Below are positions 36,386-47,138 of a stretch of 64,000 nucleotides of DNA, one piece after another. The translations under genes and the position numbers were made by a program. This DNA comes from Rouxiella aceris (GTDB lineage: Bacteria > Pseudomonadota > Gammaproteobacteria > Enterobacterales > Enterobacteriaceae), in NCBI RefSeq assembly GCF_012933545.1, contig NZ_JAADJU010000005.1, positions 62,001 to 126,000 on the forward strand. Reading direction: 5' to 3'. Within the stretch, counting starts at the first letter, position 1. Every line of letters starts with the position of its first letter. Below the pieces are notes generated by a model. The model was not told the DNA's origin. It was given only the letters and a program-made list of their open reading frames with translations, and did not search any database.

Positions 36386-38194
36386 CTACTTTCTGGCCGC
36401 TTGCAGCCGCGCGGCTTTATTCATGTCATACCACCAGGTATCCAGCTCAATGGAATAGGGGGGGCGAATGGCGGGCATGGCAAACTTGTCCCAATAGGCA
36501 TAACGGTCGCGGTTGGAGTACCACATGGGGATCATATAGTGGTGCCAGGTTAAAACGCGGTCCAGTGCATGGCCCAGTGACAGCAGCGCGGCCGGTTGTC
36601 CCTGATGAGCGACGATCTGTTGCGTCAACTGGTCGATAGCCGGGTCGCTGACGCCGGGTGTATTGTAGGAGGAATTAAGAAATTTCGAATTCCACATAAT
36701 CTGCAAATCGTTACCGGGGTAGGGCACGGCGCGATACACCGTCGGGATCATATCGTAATCCCTGCTACGCAAGCGGCTGATAAACTGCGAGTTATCCACT
36801 TGTCGAATCGACATTGTAATGCCCAGACGCTGCAAATTATGCTGAAAAGGCACCACATACTGCGAGTTGCCGCCGCCGGGCAGCAGCAGTTCAAAGTTGA
36901 AAGGCTTGCCGGTTTGATCGTTGACCAGTTGCTGATCTTTAATGCTCCAGCCAGCGGCTTTCAGCAAGGCTGTCGCCTTAAGCAGGTTCTCACGGTCATT
37001 GCCGCTGCCGTCAGAGTGCGGTGGCTGATAGAGCTGGCTAAATACTTCATCCGGTATTTTACCTTTTAGCGGTGCCAGCCAGGCCAGTTCGGCCGCGTCG
37101 GGATAATTTTTGGCTGCATACTCGGTATTTTGGAAGTAACTGTTCACTCGCTGGTAGGCCCCGTAATACAGCGCCTTGTTCATCCAGTCAAAATCGAACG
37201 CCAGCGTCAACGCCTCTCTAACCCGTGGGTCTTGAAAAATTGGGCGTTGAATATTAAATGCCAGCCAGCGGGTATCCTGTGCCGCCTGATTTTCATCATC
37301 CTGCTTGACGATCAGCCCGCGCGTAAAATTGCTGCCCTGGTACTGGGTGGCCCAGTTTTTGGGGGAGGACTCACTGCGAAAATCAAAGGCCCCCGATTTA
37401 AAGGCTTCCAGCGCGACATTATCGTCGAGATAATAGTCGTAGCGAATGGTATCAAAGTTATAACGGCCGCGGTTTACCGGCAGATTGGCCGCCCAATAGT
37501 TGCTGATCCGCGAGTAGGTGACATATTGGCCCAATTTATAATCGCTGATGCGATAGGGGCCACTGCCTAAAGGCGGGGTCGCCAGCGGCTCGTTAAATTT
37601 GCGATTGGCCCAGAATTTTTCCGGGATCACCGGCAGGCTAAGCAAACCCAGCATCTGCTCTTTGTCAGGGTTGGGGAATTCAAAACGGACGGTCAGCGGG
37701 GCGATGGCTTTAACTACCACACCTTTATAGACCACGCGAAATTGCGGTACGCCTTCGGTCATAAATTTATGAAAGGTAAAGGCAACATCCTTGGCGGTAA
37801 TGGCTGTGCCGTCCTGGAAAACGGCATGGGGATTCATCTCGACTTCAACCCATTTGTAATCACTGTCATAGCGTGCCGACTCGGCAATCAGCGGATAATA
37901 ACTGCCAATCTCGTCGCTGGAGGGCGTAAACAGGCTGTCGTACAGGGTATCACTGCGGATGGCAGCATTGCCACGTGAGGCAAAGCGATTGAAATTATCA
38001 AAGGTGCCAATGGCTGCCAGCGTGATATTACCGCCTTTCGGTGCCGCCGGATTAACATAGTCAAAATGACTAAAGTTATAGATATATTTCGCCTCGCCCA
38101 AAATTGCAAAGGCGTAGCCATCCTCGATAGTTTCGGCCTGGGCGCAATAGGTGAACAATGACAGTAACAGCGCTGTGAGTACGCGAGGAAACAT
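36386..38194 (-). CDS. yejA: YejA, periplasmic oligopeptide-binding protein
   Basis: 602 residues with a signal peptide ([20 protein letters not shown]) and an SBP type 5 fold ([69 protein letters not shown]). Delivers peptides and microcin C to YejBEF. First gene of the operon. The 208-base gap before it, toward rtn, holds no other feature I can name. Confidence 0.95.
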   Translation of the reverse strand: MFPRVLTALLLSLFTYCAQAETIEDGYAFAILGEAKYIYNFSHFDYVNPAAPKGGNITLAAIGTFDNFNRFASRGNAAIRSDTLYDSLFTPSSDEIGSYYPLIAESARYDSDYKWVEVEMNPHAVFQDGTAITAKDVAFTFHKFMTEGVPQFRVVYKGVVVKAIAPLTVRFEFPNPDKEQMLGLLSLPVIPEKFWANRKFNEPLATPPLGSGPYRISDYKLGQYVTYSRISNYWAANLPVNRGRYNFDTIRYDYYLDDNVALEAFKSGAFDFRSESSPKNWATQYQGSNFTRGLIVKQDDENQAAQDTRWLAFNIQRPIFQDPRVREALTLAFDFDWMNKALYYGAYQRVNSYFQNTEYAAKNYPDAAELAWLAPLKGKIPDEVFSQLYQPPHSDGSGNDRENLLKATALLKAAGWSIKDQQLVNDQTGKPFNFELLLPGGGNSQYVVPFQHNLQRLGITMSIRQVDNSQFISRLRSRDYDMIPTVYRAVPYPGNDLQIMWNSKFLNSSYNTPGVSDPAIDQLTQQIVAHQGQPAALLSLGHALDRVLTWHHYMIPMWYSNRDRYAYWDKFAMPAIRPPYSIELDTWWYDMNKAARLQAARK

Positions 38195-38402
38195 CCTGAA
38201 GGTGAACTCCTGTTAAACAACATGCCCGGGTGTCAACCCATTATTCGCCACCGGTCCTCGTTATCTTCGACGAGAGTAAGCCAGCGGCGAGAGCCTCATG
38301 ATAGGTCGAAATTTTTCAAACAACAATGGGCTGTTGTATCACAAGATACCGCAGAGTCCTAAAAAAATAGTCTGCTGAAACAAGGCGAAAAGCCGAAGTG
38401 AC

Positions 38403-39989
38403 TTATACGTTGGCGGAGACGATTTGCCGGTTAAATTTGTAGGTAAAGTCAATCAGCGCATCAAGACCCAGTGCACGGCTATATAAAAATCCCTGTAGAA
38501 AAGCCACCCCATGCTGACGTAAATATTCTGCCTGTGAAGCGGTTTCCACGCCTTCGGCCACGGTTTTTAGCTTCAGTTGATCGGTCAATCGCAACACGGT
38601 ATCCAGCACCGGCGTGGTCAGGGTGTTCTGGTCAATCGACATCACAAAACCGCGATCGATTTTCAAATAATCAACGGTAAATTTCTCAAGATAGATCAGG
38701 GCGCTATAACCGGTACCAAAATCGTCAATCGCCACTTCTATACCCTGCTGCCGTAGCCACATAAAATCACTCATGGCCTGTTCATTGTCAATCATGCCAC
38801 GCTCGGTGATTTCAAACACAATATTCAGAAAATTAGGCTGTGGCAGAGAACTAATAAAATGCCTGACATCATCGCGAAAACTCTGAGTGGTTAAATGATA
38901 AGGCGAAATATTAATACTTAATTTCAGTCCCTTGGGCATGTTATAGGCCAGGGAATGGGCATCAATCGCCACGATGCGCAACAGGTATTGCGTCAAACTG
39001 ACAATCAGGCCATGTGATTCAGCATAATTAATAAAAATATCCGGCGGGATGCGCCCTTCAGTGGGATGTTGCCAACGCAGTAGCGCCTCAACGCCAATGA
39101 TTTTATTATTTTGACTGTCGATAACAGGCTGATATTCAACAAAAAATTCATTATGGCGCATGCCGCGTATTATTTCGCGTTCTATGCTGTGATAGTTGAG
39201 ATGGATGTAATGGAACAGCGCCCCCAACAGCATACTAAGCAATACTCCGCTAAGCAGGGTATAGCGAATATTCTCAGGGCTAAGAAGGGGACCATATAGC
39301 CGCAGAGACAGCGGGAATTTATTTAGATCAAAGGATAAATAGTGTCCATCGGGCAATTGTTCAACATTGACAATAGTCGAACTGGAAGAGAGTAGTGCAT
39401 GATTTTCAGTGATTAGCGCAATACCCTGAAAACGTGAGACACCTTGAGAAAAAAGAATATTTGAGTAATTTGTCAGGTCAATAGTGGCCAGTATCCCGCT
39501 GTTGGAAATATCCGGATTAGCCAACCACACCACAATTAACGGGCGTTTGGGTATAAAGCGGGTACCTTGCTGAAGTTTGATATCGAGGGGTTTGTGCTCG
39601 TTGATATAGGCAAAGAGATCATTAACTTTGATATCTACAGCGCCGGCAATGGATGAGCAAAAAATATTGCCGTTACGCACCAGCAGCAAGGTGCGAACAC
39701 CCGGCGTCATGGCCGCATTGCGAATAAGCACATCGGAGACTGCAGGACACTCCTGCACCGGTAATTGATTCAGCTTGCTCATGCTCTCGGTAAGGCTGGT
39801 GAGATATTGCTGAGTAAACTGGACGATCTGCTGCCCAAGAGCGTCATGCTCCTGTTTGTTTCTTAACTGAATAAAATACAGGGTGATCGCCGTAAACAGC
39901 ACAAAACAAAACAGCGAGACAATGAAGACTCTCGCCTTGGAGTGGCGTGAGGGCAAAAAATCATACTGAAGTGCCGAGAGCAGTCCCAT
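38403..39989 (-). CDS. pdeN: Rtn/PdeN, membrane c-di-GMP phosphodiesterase (CSS-EAL)
   Basis: 528 residues. Membrane helix near 22-42, a periplasmic CSS sensor (cysteines at QECPAV and IFCSSIAG), a second helix near 245, then a full EAL domain: EYQPVIDS, EALLRW, NISPYHL, DDFGTGYSAL, LKIDRGFV, AEGVE. All EAL metal and catalytic residues appear present, so it should hydrolyse c-di-GMP. CSS proteins are controlled by periplasmic thiol oxidation. Same position as E. coli rtn. Confidence 0.93.
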   Translation of the reverse strand: MGLLSALQYDFLPSRHSKARVFIVSLFCFVLFTAITLYFIQLRNKQEHDALGQQIVQFTQQYLTSLTESMSKLNQLPVQECPAVSDVLIRNAAMTPGVRTLLLVRNGNIFCSSIAGAVDIKVNDLFAYINEHKPLDIKLQQGTRFIPKRPLIVVWLANPDISNSGILATIDLTNYSNILFSQGVSRFQGIALITENHALLSSSSTIVNVEQLPDGHYLSFDLNKFPLSLRLYGPLLSPENIRYTLLSGVLLSMLLGALFHYIHLNYHSIEREIIRGMRHNEFFVEYQPVIDSQNNKIIGVEALLRWQHPTEGRIPPDIFINYAESHGLIVSLTQYLLRIVAIDAHSLAYNMPKGLKLSINISPYHLTTQSFRDDVRHFISSLPQPNFLNIVFEITERGMIDNEQAMSDFMWLRQQGIEVAIDDFGTGYSALIYLEKFTVDYLKIDRGFVMSIDQNTLTTPVLDTVLRLTDQLKLKTVAEGVETASQAEYLRQHGVAFLQGFLYSRALGLDALIDFTYKFNRQIVSANV

Positions 39990-40172
39990 GTAAGTAGTCC
40001 TTTAAGAAGGCGATGCCAATGAGAAAATGCAGATTACTAACAGCATGAAAAAGGGAATAGATGATTTTTTCTTATTGATTAAGTAATAACCAAGTTTAAG
40101 AATTGTGCAAGGGGAGAGACAACAGTTTTTAATCAATATCACCAGAATAGTGATAACAAGGGCAAGCAATAA

Positions 40173-40200
40173 AAAAAGACCCGCTTGAGAGGGTCTTTTT
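40173..40200. terminator. mepS terminator (bidirectional)
   Basis: AAAAAGACCC, loop GCTTGAGA, GGGTCTTTTT: symmetric stem with A/T tracts on both sides, 48 bases past the mepS stop. Confidence 0.85.
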
Positions 40201-40247
40201 GTATTCGCTTGGCTGGGACAACAAGGGAGAAGTCAGTTAAGCGTTGC

Positions 40248-40868
40248 TTATTGCAGCATTGCTGTACTCAGGCTTGCCGTACTGGTATTTGGCTTAGTGC
40301 CAGTCAGTACTCGTCTTGCTTCACGATAACGCTTTGTCCAATAGGTTTCATTCATGCTGGAGATCATTACGCCATTGGTAGTAGAAGCATGGACGAATTG
40401 ATCATTACCCAGATAGATACCTACGTGACGGCCAGTTGAGCCTGCACCAAACAACACCAGATCGCCTGCACGCAGTTTATTGCGCTGAATTTTCTTACCC
40501 AGGTCTTCTTGTTCATAGCTTGAGCGAGGTAAATCAAGGCCAAACTGTTCGCGGAAAGTTAACTGTACGAAGCCCGAGCAATCGATACCACGCTTGCTGT
40601 CGCCGCCTAACCGATAACGAACGCCTTTCCAGCCAGCGTATTGATCCATAATTCTGGATTTAACGTTGACGTTGCGAACCATTGCTTCAAATTCATCCTG
40701 AGAGGATTGCAGTAAAAGACCATCTTTGTCATTAACTGCATGCATCTCAGTTTGCGCGCTGTCTGTATTCGAAGCATGTGTGCCACTACACGCGGAGAGA
40801 AGAATTGCCGCGCCAATTGCGGGTATGATCCGCAGTATATATCTCATAAACGGTTGAGACTTGACCAT
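40248..40868 (-). CDS. mepS: MepS (Spr), murein DD-endopeptidase lipoprotein
   Basis: 206 residues (E. coli 188; extra residues are mostly at the C-terminus). Lipoprotein signal with LLSAC (Cys27), then an NlpC/P60 peptidase: GIDCSGF with nucleophile Cys97, GRHVGIY with His148 and FVHAS with His160. Cuts D-Ala-mDAP crosslinks to let peptidoglycan grow; in E. coli it is degraded by Prc/NlpI. The tail beyond RRVLTGTK is longer than usual. Confidence 0.95.
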   Translation of the reverse strand: MVKSQPFMRYILRIIPAIGAAILLSACSGTHASNTDSAQTEMHAVNDKDGLLLQSSQDEFEAMVRNVNVKSRIMDQYAGWKGVRYRLGGDSKRGIDCSGFVQLTFREQFGLDLPRSSYEQEDLGKKIQRNKLRAGDLVLFGAGSTGRHVGIYLGNDQFVHASTTNGVMISSMNETYWTKRYREARRVLTGTKPNTSTASLSTAMLQ

Positions 40869-41003
40869 GTTTGTTGTTATCCCTTGATGTCCTTAACGAT
40901 TAAATCGTTTTACCTTGCCTTGTTTGATACCGCAGCGACATCAGCTTTTATCTTTTATCCGCTTCACTTAACTTGTTTAAGCTTATCGGGATTAAATCAT
41001 TAG

Positions 41004-41445
41004 CTGCCTTGCTATCACTTCAACGAGCCAAGATGTATGAAAATGCTAAACCCAAGCGAGATTACCCGTCGCATTCATCTGGAGCAAAGACTTAACCAAC
41101 AATTTGTGTACCAGAACACATTATTTATCGGATTCGAGCCTGTTATGCCACATTTGTGTGCAACGAGGTCGAGATTACCGTAATGATCGGGGGATTGCGA
41201 GAGGTTTTAGCTGTTTTTTAATAAGAAATAATGATGTAAAGCAATGTAAGTGTTCATGTTAAATTTGTTGATTGAGTTTTGTGCGTATTTGGCGCAAAAG
41301 CGCAGCAGACGGGGGTTTGCGGGCAATAATTACTTTTCGTCAATTGGCCCTAAAGTCAAATAAAATGGCCCAAAAACAAACAAATGCTGCATGGGCCATA
41401 ATTAAAAACTATGCCAGCGAAAATAAGCTATTTCTTAAAGTGGAA
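41004..41445. other. Intergenic stretch between mepS and lpxT
   Basis: No supported gene. AT-rich DNA presumably holds the mepS promoter. An imperfect hairpin, ATGGCCCA with TGGGCCAT around 19 bases (about 41364-41398), lies downstream of lpxT on the minus strand and might end that transcript. A plus-strand frame at 41272 overlaps lpxT and has no family features. Confidence 0.4.
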
Positions 41446-42147
41446 TTATTTTTTTGCCATTTTTGGCAGTTTTTTGTCCAGCCAATTAACCAGAACATCG
41501 CTTGCCGGGGTCATTAACCACCAACTTCCCCCCACTAGCACCACCGAAAGTGAACCCACCATAATGTCTGTAAACCAGTGCGCACCAATCATCAGCCGTG
41601 GCAGAGAGAAGATAATAGTGATCGCCAGGGCTATGGCAAAAGCACGCCTGCCAAGATAGCGCAGCATAAAACAGCTAAACACCATTAACATCATGCCATG
41701 GTCTCCCGGGAAGCTATCGCTGGAGGCATCCTTGGTGGGAATGCCGGTCAATTCACTGACGCGATTGACATGGGGGAAGCTGAGTGAGGGGCTGGGATGT
41801 GACACCGGCAGCAAATGACCCAATTGATTAAGCACCACGGCGGTCAACAACATCACGATACCGATAATCACTCTTTGGCGACGCCCGGCACGGTCTTGCC
41901 GGATAAAGTCGCTGAGATATAACAGCCCCATCGCCAGCAGTGAGCAGAGGTCAAAGGCGCGATTATTGCTGATTGCCACCAGATGTAAAAAGGTCTTGCT
42001 GGTAGCCAGATGTTGATTGAAGTAAAAAAATACCGAGGAATCTATCGCAAACCACAAACCGTGATTGGCGGGCAGGTAATAGGACAAGAAGAGCGCGAAC
42101 CCTATTATGTTAAGAATAAGAATGGTAGCGAGATGACGGCGGAACAT
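41446..42147 (-). CDS. lpxT: LpxT, lipid A 1-diphosphate synthase (PAP2 family)
   Basis: 233 residues, six hydrophobic segments. PAP2 phosphatase motifs KDASSDSFPGDHG and RLMIGAHWFTD; the SFPGDHG and GAHWFTD histidines are catalytic. LpxT moves a phosphate from undecaprenyl diphosphate to lipid A at the periplasmic face. Context (mepS, yeiR neighbours) as in E. coli. Confidence 0.93.
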   Translation of the reverse strand: MFRRHLATILILNIIGFALFLSYYLPANHGLWFAIDSSVFFYFNQHLATSKTFLHLVAISNNRAFDLCSLLAMGLLYLSDFIRQDRAGRRQRVIIGIVMLLTAVVLNQLGHLLPVSHPSPSLSFPHVNRVSELTGIPTKDASSDSFPGDHGMMLMVFSCFMLRYLGRRAFAIALAITIIFSLPRLMIGAHWFTDIMVGSLSVVLVGGSWWLMTPASDVLVNWLDKKLPKMAKK

Positions 42148-42210
42148 AAGATCAAAACCTGTTTATAAAAATGATTAGTTCGATAATTATTGCATGATAC
42201 AGCATTCTGG

Positions 42211-43185
42211 CTAGCTTAAGCGAATCTTCAGCAATGCGCTCTGCAGGGTATTCCAGTCGGTCTGCTGATGGTTGATCAACTCGATTCGGCTGTCGACAGG
42301 GGCCGCTGCCAGGGTTTCGATATGCAGATCTTGCCCCTGTCGGTTGATTCTCAGCGTACCTTCCTGAATACGTATTACCGCTTTTAGGCGTTCAACGGGA
42401 GCCAGTCTGGCCCAGTCAAGAAAGGCCACAGTATCAAACAGCGTCTCTCCGTCGAATATCCAACCACAGCTGACATATTCACCGGCCTGGTTTAGCGCGC
42501 GTCGCCAGCGCTGTTGCCCGGGAAGACTAAGGGCAGCAAGCCCCTGGCGGGCACTTTGTCCATGATGGTGTTGGCCATCGGGCAGCGTTTGTTGATTGTT
42601 GCGTGGTGCATCCAGCCAGCGGGGATCGATCTCTCCCTGGGAAACATGCAGAATCTTTCTGTCGTCACCGTGCTCACTGAGCCAGGTTGCCAGCGCCTGC
42701 TGGTCCTTATCGCTGTACATCTCCTGCTTGTTGGCAACGATAATGTCGGCACAGGCCAGTTGATCGCGGAAGTTTTCGTTGCTGACCACGCGGTCATCGC
42801 TAAGTTGACGCGCATCCAGCAGGCACAATGTGGCATTGAGTGTTAGCCAGGATTGATAAACCTCTGAGGTCAACAGCGAGAGGATCTGTTTGGGGTGGCC
42901 GAGGCCGGTCGGCTCAATCAGCAATCGATCCGGTTTCGCCTGCTGCAGCAACATATTTAGCCCAACCTGCATCGGCAAGCCATTGACGCAGCACATGCAG
43001 CCACCAGGGATCTCTTTGAGCACCGCGCCACTCTCTGCCAGCAGTGCGCCGTCTATGCCCACTTCACCAAACTCGTTAACCAGCACCGCCCATTTTTCAT
43101 CTGCGGGCTTGTGCGCCAGCAGATAACGAAGGGTAGTAGTTTTACCGCTGCCGAGAAAGCCGGTGACAAGATTTGTTCGCGTCAT
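42211..43185 (-). CDS. yeiR: YeiR, zinc-binding COG0523 GTPase
   Basis: 324 residues. Walker A GFLGSGKTT at 8-16, the COG0523 metal motif GGCMCC, LIEPTGLGHP, guanine motif VANKQE, and a C-terminal CobW domain with the His-rich loop GQHHHGQSARQ that may hold zinc. E. coli YeiR binds zinc and hydrolyses GTP; a metallochaperone role is proposed. No Zur box noted. Confidence 0.93.
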   Translation of the reverse strand: MTRTNLVTGFLGSGKTTTLRYLLAHKPADEKWAVLVNEFGEVGIDGALLAESGAVLKEIPGGCMCCVNGLPMQVGLNMLLQQAKPDRLLIEPTGLGHPKQILSLLTSEVYQSWLTLNATLCLLDARQLSDDRVVSNENFRDQLACADIIVANKQEMYSDKDQQALATWLSEHGDDRKILHVSQGEIDPRWLDAPRNNQQTLPDGQHHHGQSARQGLAALSLPGQQRWRRALNQAGEYVSCGWIFDGETLFDTVAFLDWARLAPVERLKAVIRIQEGTLRINRQGQDLHIETLAAAPVDSRIELINHQQTDWNTLQSALLKIRLS

Positions 43186-43459
43186 GTTTTATCCTTGCAA
43201 CGGGGTGTGATCCGGCGATTTTATCCGCGCTTGCCGCCCCGGTAATAAATTAAGATTTTTTGCATCAATAAGATGCCGCGCACCGGCGAGAAAATCTACC
43301 CCATTGCTCGCCGCAGAGGGTTAAACAGCTCTTAAACCTTAGCGAGACGCCAGGATAAATAGTGGCAATCCTGAGAAAAACTCATGGTGGGCCAATAAAG
43401 ATAACCTAATGTTATTAATTGGTGATGTTTATATTTGTAGCCACTTTTTCGAGGTGACC

Positions 43460-43762
43460 ATGAACAGATTTTTCGCCATAGGTTGTTTCACTGCCATTAC
43501 CCTCGCTTCTGCCAGCGCCGAAGAAAAAATATCCTCGGGGCGAATTGAATTTCAGGGGCAAATTGTTGAATCAAGCTGCTGGCAGGATGCGGCAGTAAAC
43601 GCTATTACTCTTACCTGTCTGCGCCAGGGAAAAGAAAGTAAAATAGTGCAGTCTTTCACGCCTAATCATACTCAGATATTACCTTTTTATCTGGGTTCCA
43701 CGACCACCTTGGCGGTGGATGGCCATCCGCACCTCCGTATGGTGACAGTGACTTATCGCTGA
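43460..43762 (+). CDS. Small secreted fimbrial-like protein, unknown
   Basis: 100 residues from ATG 43460 (GAGGTGACC upstream; the frame is open 17 codons earlier). Signal peptide MNRFFAIGCFTAITLASASA, then SGRIEFQGQIVESSCW, which is the N-terminal strand of type 1 fimbrial subunits (G.I.F.G.IV...C), with a second Cys (LTCLRQG). It ends HLRMVTVTYR, like the last strand of pilins, but is about 60 residues shorter than a normal pilin. No usher or chaperone gene is near. Perhaps an orphan minor subunit. Confidence 0.75.
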   Translation: MNRFFAIGCFTAITLASASAEEKISSGRIEFQGQIVESSCWQDAAVNAITLTCLRQGKESKIVQSFTPNHTQILPFYLGSTTTLAVDGHPHLRMVTVTYR

Positions 43763-43877
43763 TATGCCATAAAACAGGCTGATATTGACCTAAACGACAG
43801 TTTTCGTTACCACTGTTCGACCCTAACTCGCTGCATGATATACTCTTTTTAGGCTTTTTGGATATGAGGAAGGGGTA

Positions 43878-44609
43878 ATGCGGCTTTATCAGCAAATTGG
43901 AAACCAATTGCGTGCGGCAATCGATGCTGGCCAGTATTGTCCTGGTGACAGATTGCCGCCTGAACGCGATATTGCCGAACGTTTCGCGGTCAGCCGCAGC
44001 GTGGTGCGTGAAGCATTGATTATGCTTGAATTACAAAAGGTGGTCGAAGTCCGTAAAGGCTCCGGGGTCTATGTATTGGCGCTACAGACGGAAAGTCTGA
44101 GCTCGGCGGCAGATAGCGGCTACGGACCTTTTGAACTGCTGCAGGCACGCCAGTTGCTAGAAAGCGAGGTTGCAGCCTTTGCCGCCGTGCAGGCCACCAA
44201 GGCGGACATCCTGAAAATGCGGGATGCCATTGCAATAGAAGAAGGTTTTATTGCCCAGGGGGTGATCGACGAAAGTGCCGATGAACTGTTTCATACTTTG
44301 CTGGCACAGGCGTCGCAAAATAGTGTGTTGGCAAATATGGTTTATGAGCTTTGGCAGGTGCGTAAACACAGCCCGATGTGGCAGGGTGTGCATTTGCATG
44401 TCGGCGAACAAAACTACAGCGAAATGTGGCTGCGGGATCATCGACAAATTCTGCAAGCAGTATTACGCCGCGATCCCAAAGCCGCCAAACAGGCGATGTG
44501 GCAACATCTGGAAAATGTGAAAAGCAAACTGCTTGAAATTTCAGATGCCGAAGACCCAACGTTCGACGGCTATCTGTTTACCTCTGTTCCCGCCAACCTT
44601 AATGGTTAA
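43878..44609 (+). CDS. GntR/FadR-family regulator, UxuR/ExuR-like
   Basis: 243 residues. Winged helix (LYQQIGNQLRAAIDAGQYCPGDRLPPERDIAERFAVSRSVVREALIMLELQKVVEVRKGSGVYV), then an FCD ligand domain with the metal-type histidines (HTLL, HRQIL). Closest in style to UxuR/ExuR hexuronate repressors. Overlaps the stop of the convergent mannitol-dehydrogenase-type gene by four bases, so the pair probably belongs together; the effector would be fructuronate, mannonate or a relative. Confidence 0.88.
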   Translation: MRLYQQIGNQLRAAIDAGQYCPGDRLPPERDIAERFAVSRSVVREALIMLELQKVVEVRKGSGVYVLALQTESLSSAADSGYGPFELLQARQLLESEVAAFAAVQATKADILKMRDAIAIEEGFIAQGVIDESADELFHTLLAQASQNSVLANMVYELWQVRKHSPMWQGVHLHVGEQNYSEMWLRDHRQILQAVLRRDPKAAKQAMWQHLENVKSKLLEISDAEDPTFDGYLFTSVPANLNG

Positions 44610-46084
44610 GCAAACTGGCTGACCAGCTCAGCCACGGTCTGTTTCGCGCCAAATTTCTGCAACTGCAAATAAGCCTGGGTAATGGCGGCAACGGCTTGCG
44701 GATGTTGCGGCAAGGCTTCGCCAAAGACACTTTTCATCGCTAACAGGGCATGCACGCGAGCTTCCCCATCCTGGCTCTGACTAACGATTTCACGCAGTTT
44801 CTCTGCCATGGGATCTTTAATTTCAATAGGCTGGCCGGCATCATCAATGCCACCCACGTAACGCATCCATCCGGCAACACCTAACGCCAGGCAGGCGTAA
44901 TCGCTACCGTTTTCCAGATGCCAGCGAATTGAGTCAAGCATGCGCTGAGGTAATTTTTGCGTGCCATCCATGGCAATTTGCCAGGTACGGTGTTGCAAAG
45001 CCGGGTTTTTATAACGTTCAATCAGGTTGTCGGCATAATGCGTCAGATTGATCCCGGTCACGCTCAGCGTCGGAGCCTGCTCTTTTAACATCAACTGATA
45101 GGCCGCGCGACGATAGTTTTCATCGTCCATACAGCTATTGATATAAGGGTAGCCCGCCAGATAACCGAGATAAGCCAGGAATGAGTGGCTGCCGTTAAGC
45201 ATACGCAACTTCATTTGTTCAAAGGGCAGGACATCGGCGACCAGCTGTGCGCCAACTTTTTCCCATTCTGGACGACCGGCGACAAAGTTGTCTTCGATTA
45301 CCCATTGAATAAAAGGTTCGCAGGCAATACCGCAAGGGTCATCTACGCCGCCCAGCGCCTGACAGATAGCGGCTTGCGTGGTGTCGGTTAATGCCGGAAC
45401 AATGCGGTCGACCATGGTACTTGGAAAGGTCACCACCTCTTCGATCCAGGCAGCCAGCGCCGGGTCTTTGGCTTTGGCCATACCGAGCACGGCATTTTTG
45501 ACTACATGGCCATTTTCCGGAATATTGTCACAGGAAAGAATAGTAAAACCAGGCAGTCCGCGTTGATGGCGTAAGCGAAGCGCTTCAACCAATAAACCGG
45601 GCGCGGTACGTGGGGACTCTTTTCCTTGCAAATCAGCAATAATATCCGCATGTTGCAGGTCGAGTTTGCCGCTGACCGGCTCAATGCAATAGCCTTTTTC
45701 GGTGATGGTCAGCGAGACAATAGCCACCTGTGGTTCGGCCAGTTTTTCGGCGATAGCGTCAATACCATCAATACCACCGTGCAGCGATTCAGACACCGAA
45801 CCTACCACAATGGCCTGATTGGCAGTAGCCCCGCGTTCCAGCACAGTAAACAGATGGTTCTGTTTGCGTAGGCTGAGGATCAACGGTTCGTTGCCAAACA
45901 TCGACACCTCGCAAATACCCCAGTCTCCACCTTGTTGATTTAGCAGCCGGTTGGTCAGCAACGCCTGATGGGCGCGGTGAAATGCGCCGAATCCGATATG
46001 CACAATACGGCTTTTCAGCGCCTGACGATCGTAGTTGGGCAGTTGCACTTCGGCAGGCAAAGCACAGGTAGCAATTGTGTTCAT
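44606..46084 (-). CDS. yeiQ: YeiQ-type fructuronate/mannonate oxidoreductase
   Basis: 492 residues from ATG 46084; an earlier frame start lacks support. Mannitol dehydrogenase family: NAD loop RIVHIGFGAFHRAHQA, ILSCDNIPENGHV, MVDRIVPALT, FVAGRPEWE and catalytic KLRMLNGSHSFLAYLG. This family reduces D-fructuronate to D-mannonate (UxuB) or oxidises hexitols; YeiQ's own substrate is not settled. It lies where yeiQ is in E. coli, but with its own GntR neighbour. Confidence 0.92.
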   Translation of the reverse strand: MNTIATCALPAEVQLPNYDRQALKSRIVHIGFGAFHRAHQALLTNRLLNQQGGDWGICEVSMFGNEPLILSLRKQNHLFTVLERGATANQAIVVGSVSESLHGGIDGIDAIAEKLAEPQVAIVSLTITEKGYCIEPVSGKLDLQHADIIADLQGKESPRTAPGLLVEALRLRHQRGLPGFTILSCDNIPENGHVVKNAVLGMAKAKDPALAAWIEEVVTFPSTMVDRIVPALTDTTQAAICQALGGVDDPCGIACEPFIQWVIEDNFVAGRPEWEKVGAQLVADVLPFEQMKLRMLNGSHSFLAYLGYLAGYPYINSCMDDENYRRAAYQLMLKEQAPTLSVTGINLTHYADNLIERYKNPALQHRTWQIAMDGTQKLPQRMLDSIRWHLENGSDYACLALGVAGWMRYVGGIDDAGQPIEIKDPMAEKLREIVSQSQDGEARVHALLAMKSVFGEALPQHPQAVAAITQAYLQLQKFGAKQTVAELVSQFA

Positions 46085-46284
46085 AAAGACTCCATCAGAT
46101 TCACTCAAAGGATTAATTGGTCAGGCCAAAATGGTTTTAACCGTGCGTGCCGGATGACCAGGTGGTTATTAGCGGTGATATCAGCGGTTAAAGCGTGGTT
46201 GTAGTGTAAAGTGATATGACAGGAAGATAAATTGGTAAGTCCAAAGTTTCAGGCGCATTTGTGAGGCGGATCATAAGATGGCAG

Positions 46285-46312
46285 GCAAAAAAAAGAGCGC
46301 CGCAGCGCTCTT
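46285..46312 (-). terminator. efpL terminator
   Basis: Minus strand: AAGAGCGC, loop TGCG, GCGCTCTT followed by eight T in all. Strong, about 30 bases past the efpL stop. Confidence 0.88.
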
Positions 46313-46341
46313 ATAACAATATGCTAACGTCAGACGGCTAA

Positions 46342-46911
46342 CTATGCCCGTCCCATATAGCGATGTTCAGCAATATGGATCTGAATTTTGTCGCCGGTGC
46401 TCAGGTATTCTGGAACCTGGATCACCAGGCCGGTGCTCATGGTGGCCGGTTTGGTGCGCGAACTGGCTGAAGCCCCTTTGATACCCGGTGCTGTTTCCAC
46501 AATTTCCAGATCGACGGTTTGCGGCATTTCCAGCGCCAGCAACTGACTGTCGAGAGTCAGTACCTGCATACCTGCCAGACCACCTTCCGGAATAAACAGC
46601 AGCTCTTCTTCGATCTGCGCTTTATTAAAGGTATAAGGCGTATAGTCTTCGTCATCCATAAAGATATACTCGTCGCCGTCAACGTAAGAGAAGTTGACTC
46701 TACGGCGGGTGAGGGTGACGGTATCGATAATGTCATCACCTTTAAAACGCTCTTCAACCTTCAAGCCGGTACGCACGTCAGAGAAACGCATTTTATACAG
46801 CGTACTGGCACCACGTGCGCTTGGACTTTGAACATCGATATCTTTTACCAGCAGCAATTTACCGTCGTAATTTACAACGAAGCCGCGTTTAATCTCGTTA
46901 GCACGTGCCAT
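46342..46911 (-). CDS. efpL: EfpL (YeiP), EF-P-like ribosome rescue factor
   Basis: 189 residues from ATG 46911 (family start [10 protein letters not shown]). Three EF-P domains; the domain I tip reads SPSARGAST, where EF-P has a modified lysine and YeiP a bare arginine. EfpL relieves stalls at proline and some other motifs without post-translational change. C-terminal [21 protein letters not shown] block ([17 protein letters not shown]) is conserved. In E. coli efpL is under carbon control. Confidence 0.94.
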   Translation of the reverse strand: MARANEIKRGFVVNYDGKLLLVKDIDVQSPSARGASTLYKMRFSDVRTGLKVEERFKGDDIIDTVTLTRRRVNFSYVDGDEYIFMDDEDYTPYTFNKAQIEEELLFIPEGGLAGMQVLTLDSQLLALEMPQTVDLEIVETAPGIKGASASSRTKPATMSTGLVIQVPEYLSTGDKIQIHIAEHRYMGRA

Positions 46912-47138
46912 AAAAATAACCTGTTTGCAAAAAGTATGGATAATGGGCGACACGTTACCCGTGCCGCGGATTTCAGGCAAGCAGATAGCGTAAAAAGAGT
47001 GATGAAAAGCCCGCCTGCGGCAGTTTTTAGCGATTTTTCTGGTGACATTTTCGCCTTGCTGCTATTGTCGGCGCCTAAACTCGGGGGGGATACCATCCTT
47101 TTGAGACTTTCAATTCGCAGCCCTTAGGAGTGCAACCG

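Noticed and set aside
41272..41517. Plus-strand frame between mepS and lpxT
   Set aside because: It overlaps lpxT, and its composition is AT-rich noise.
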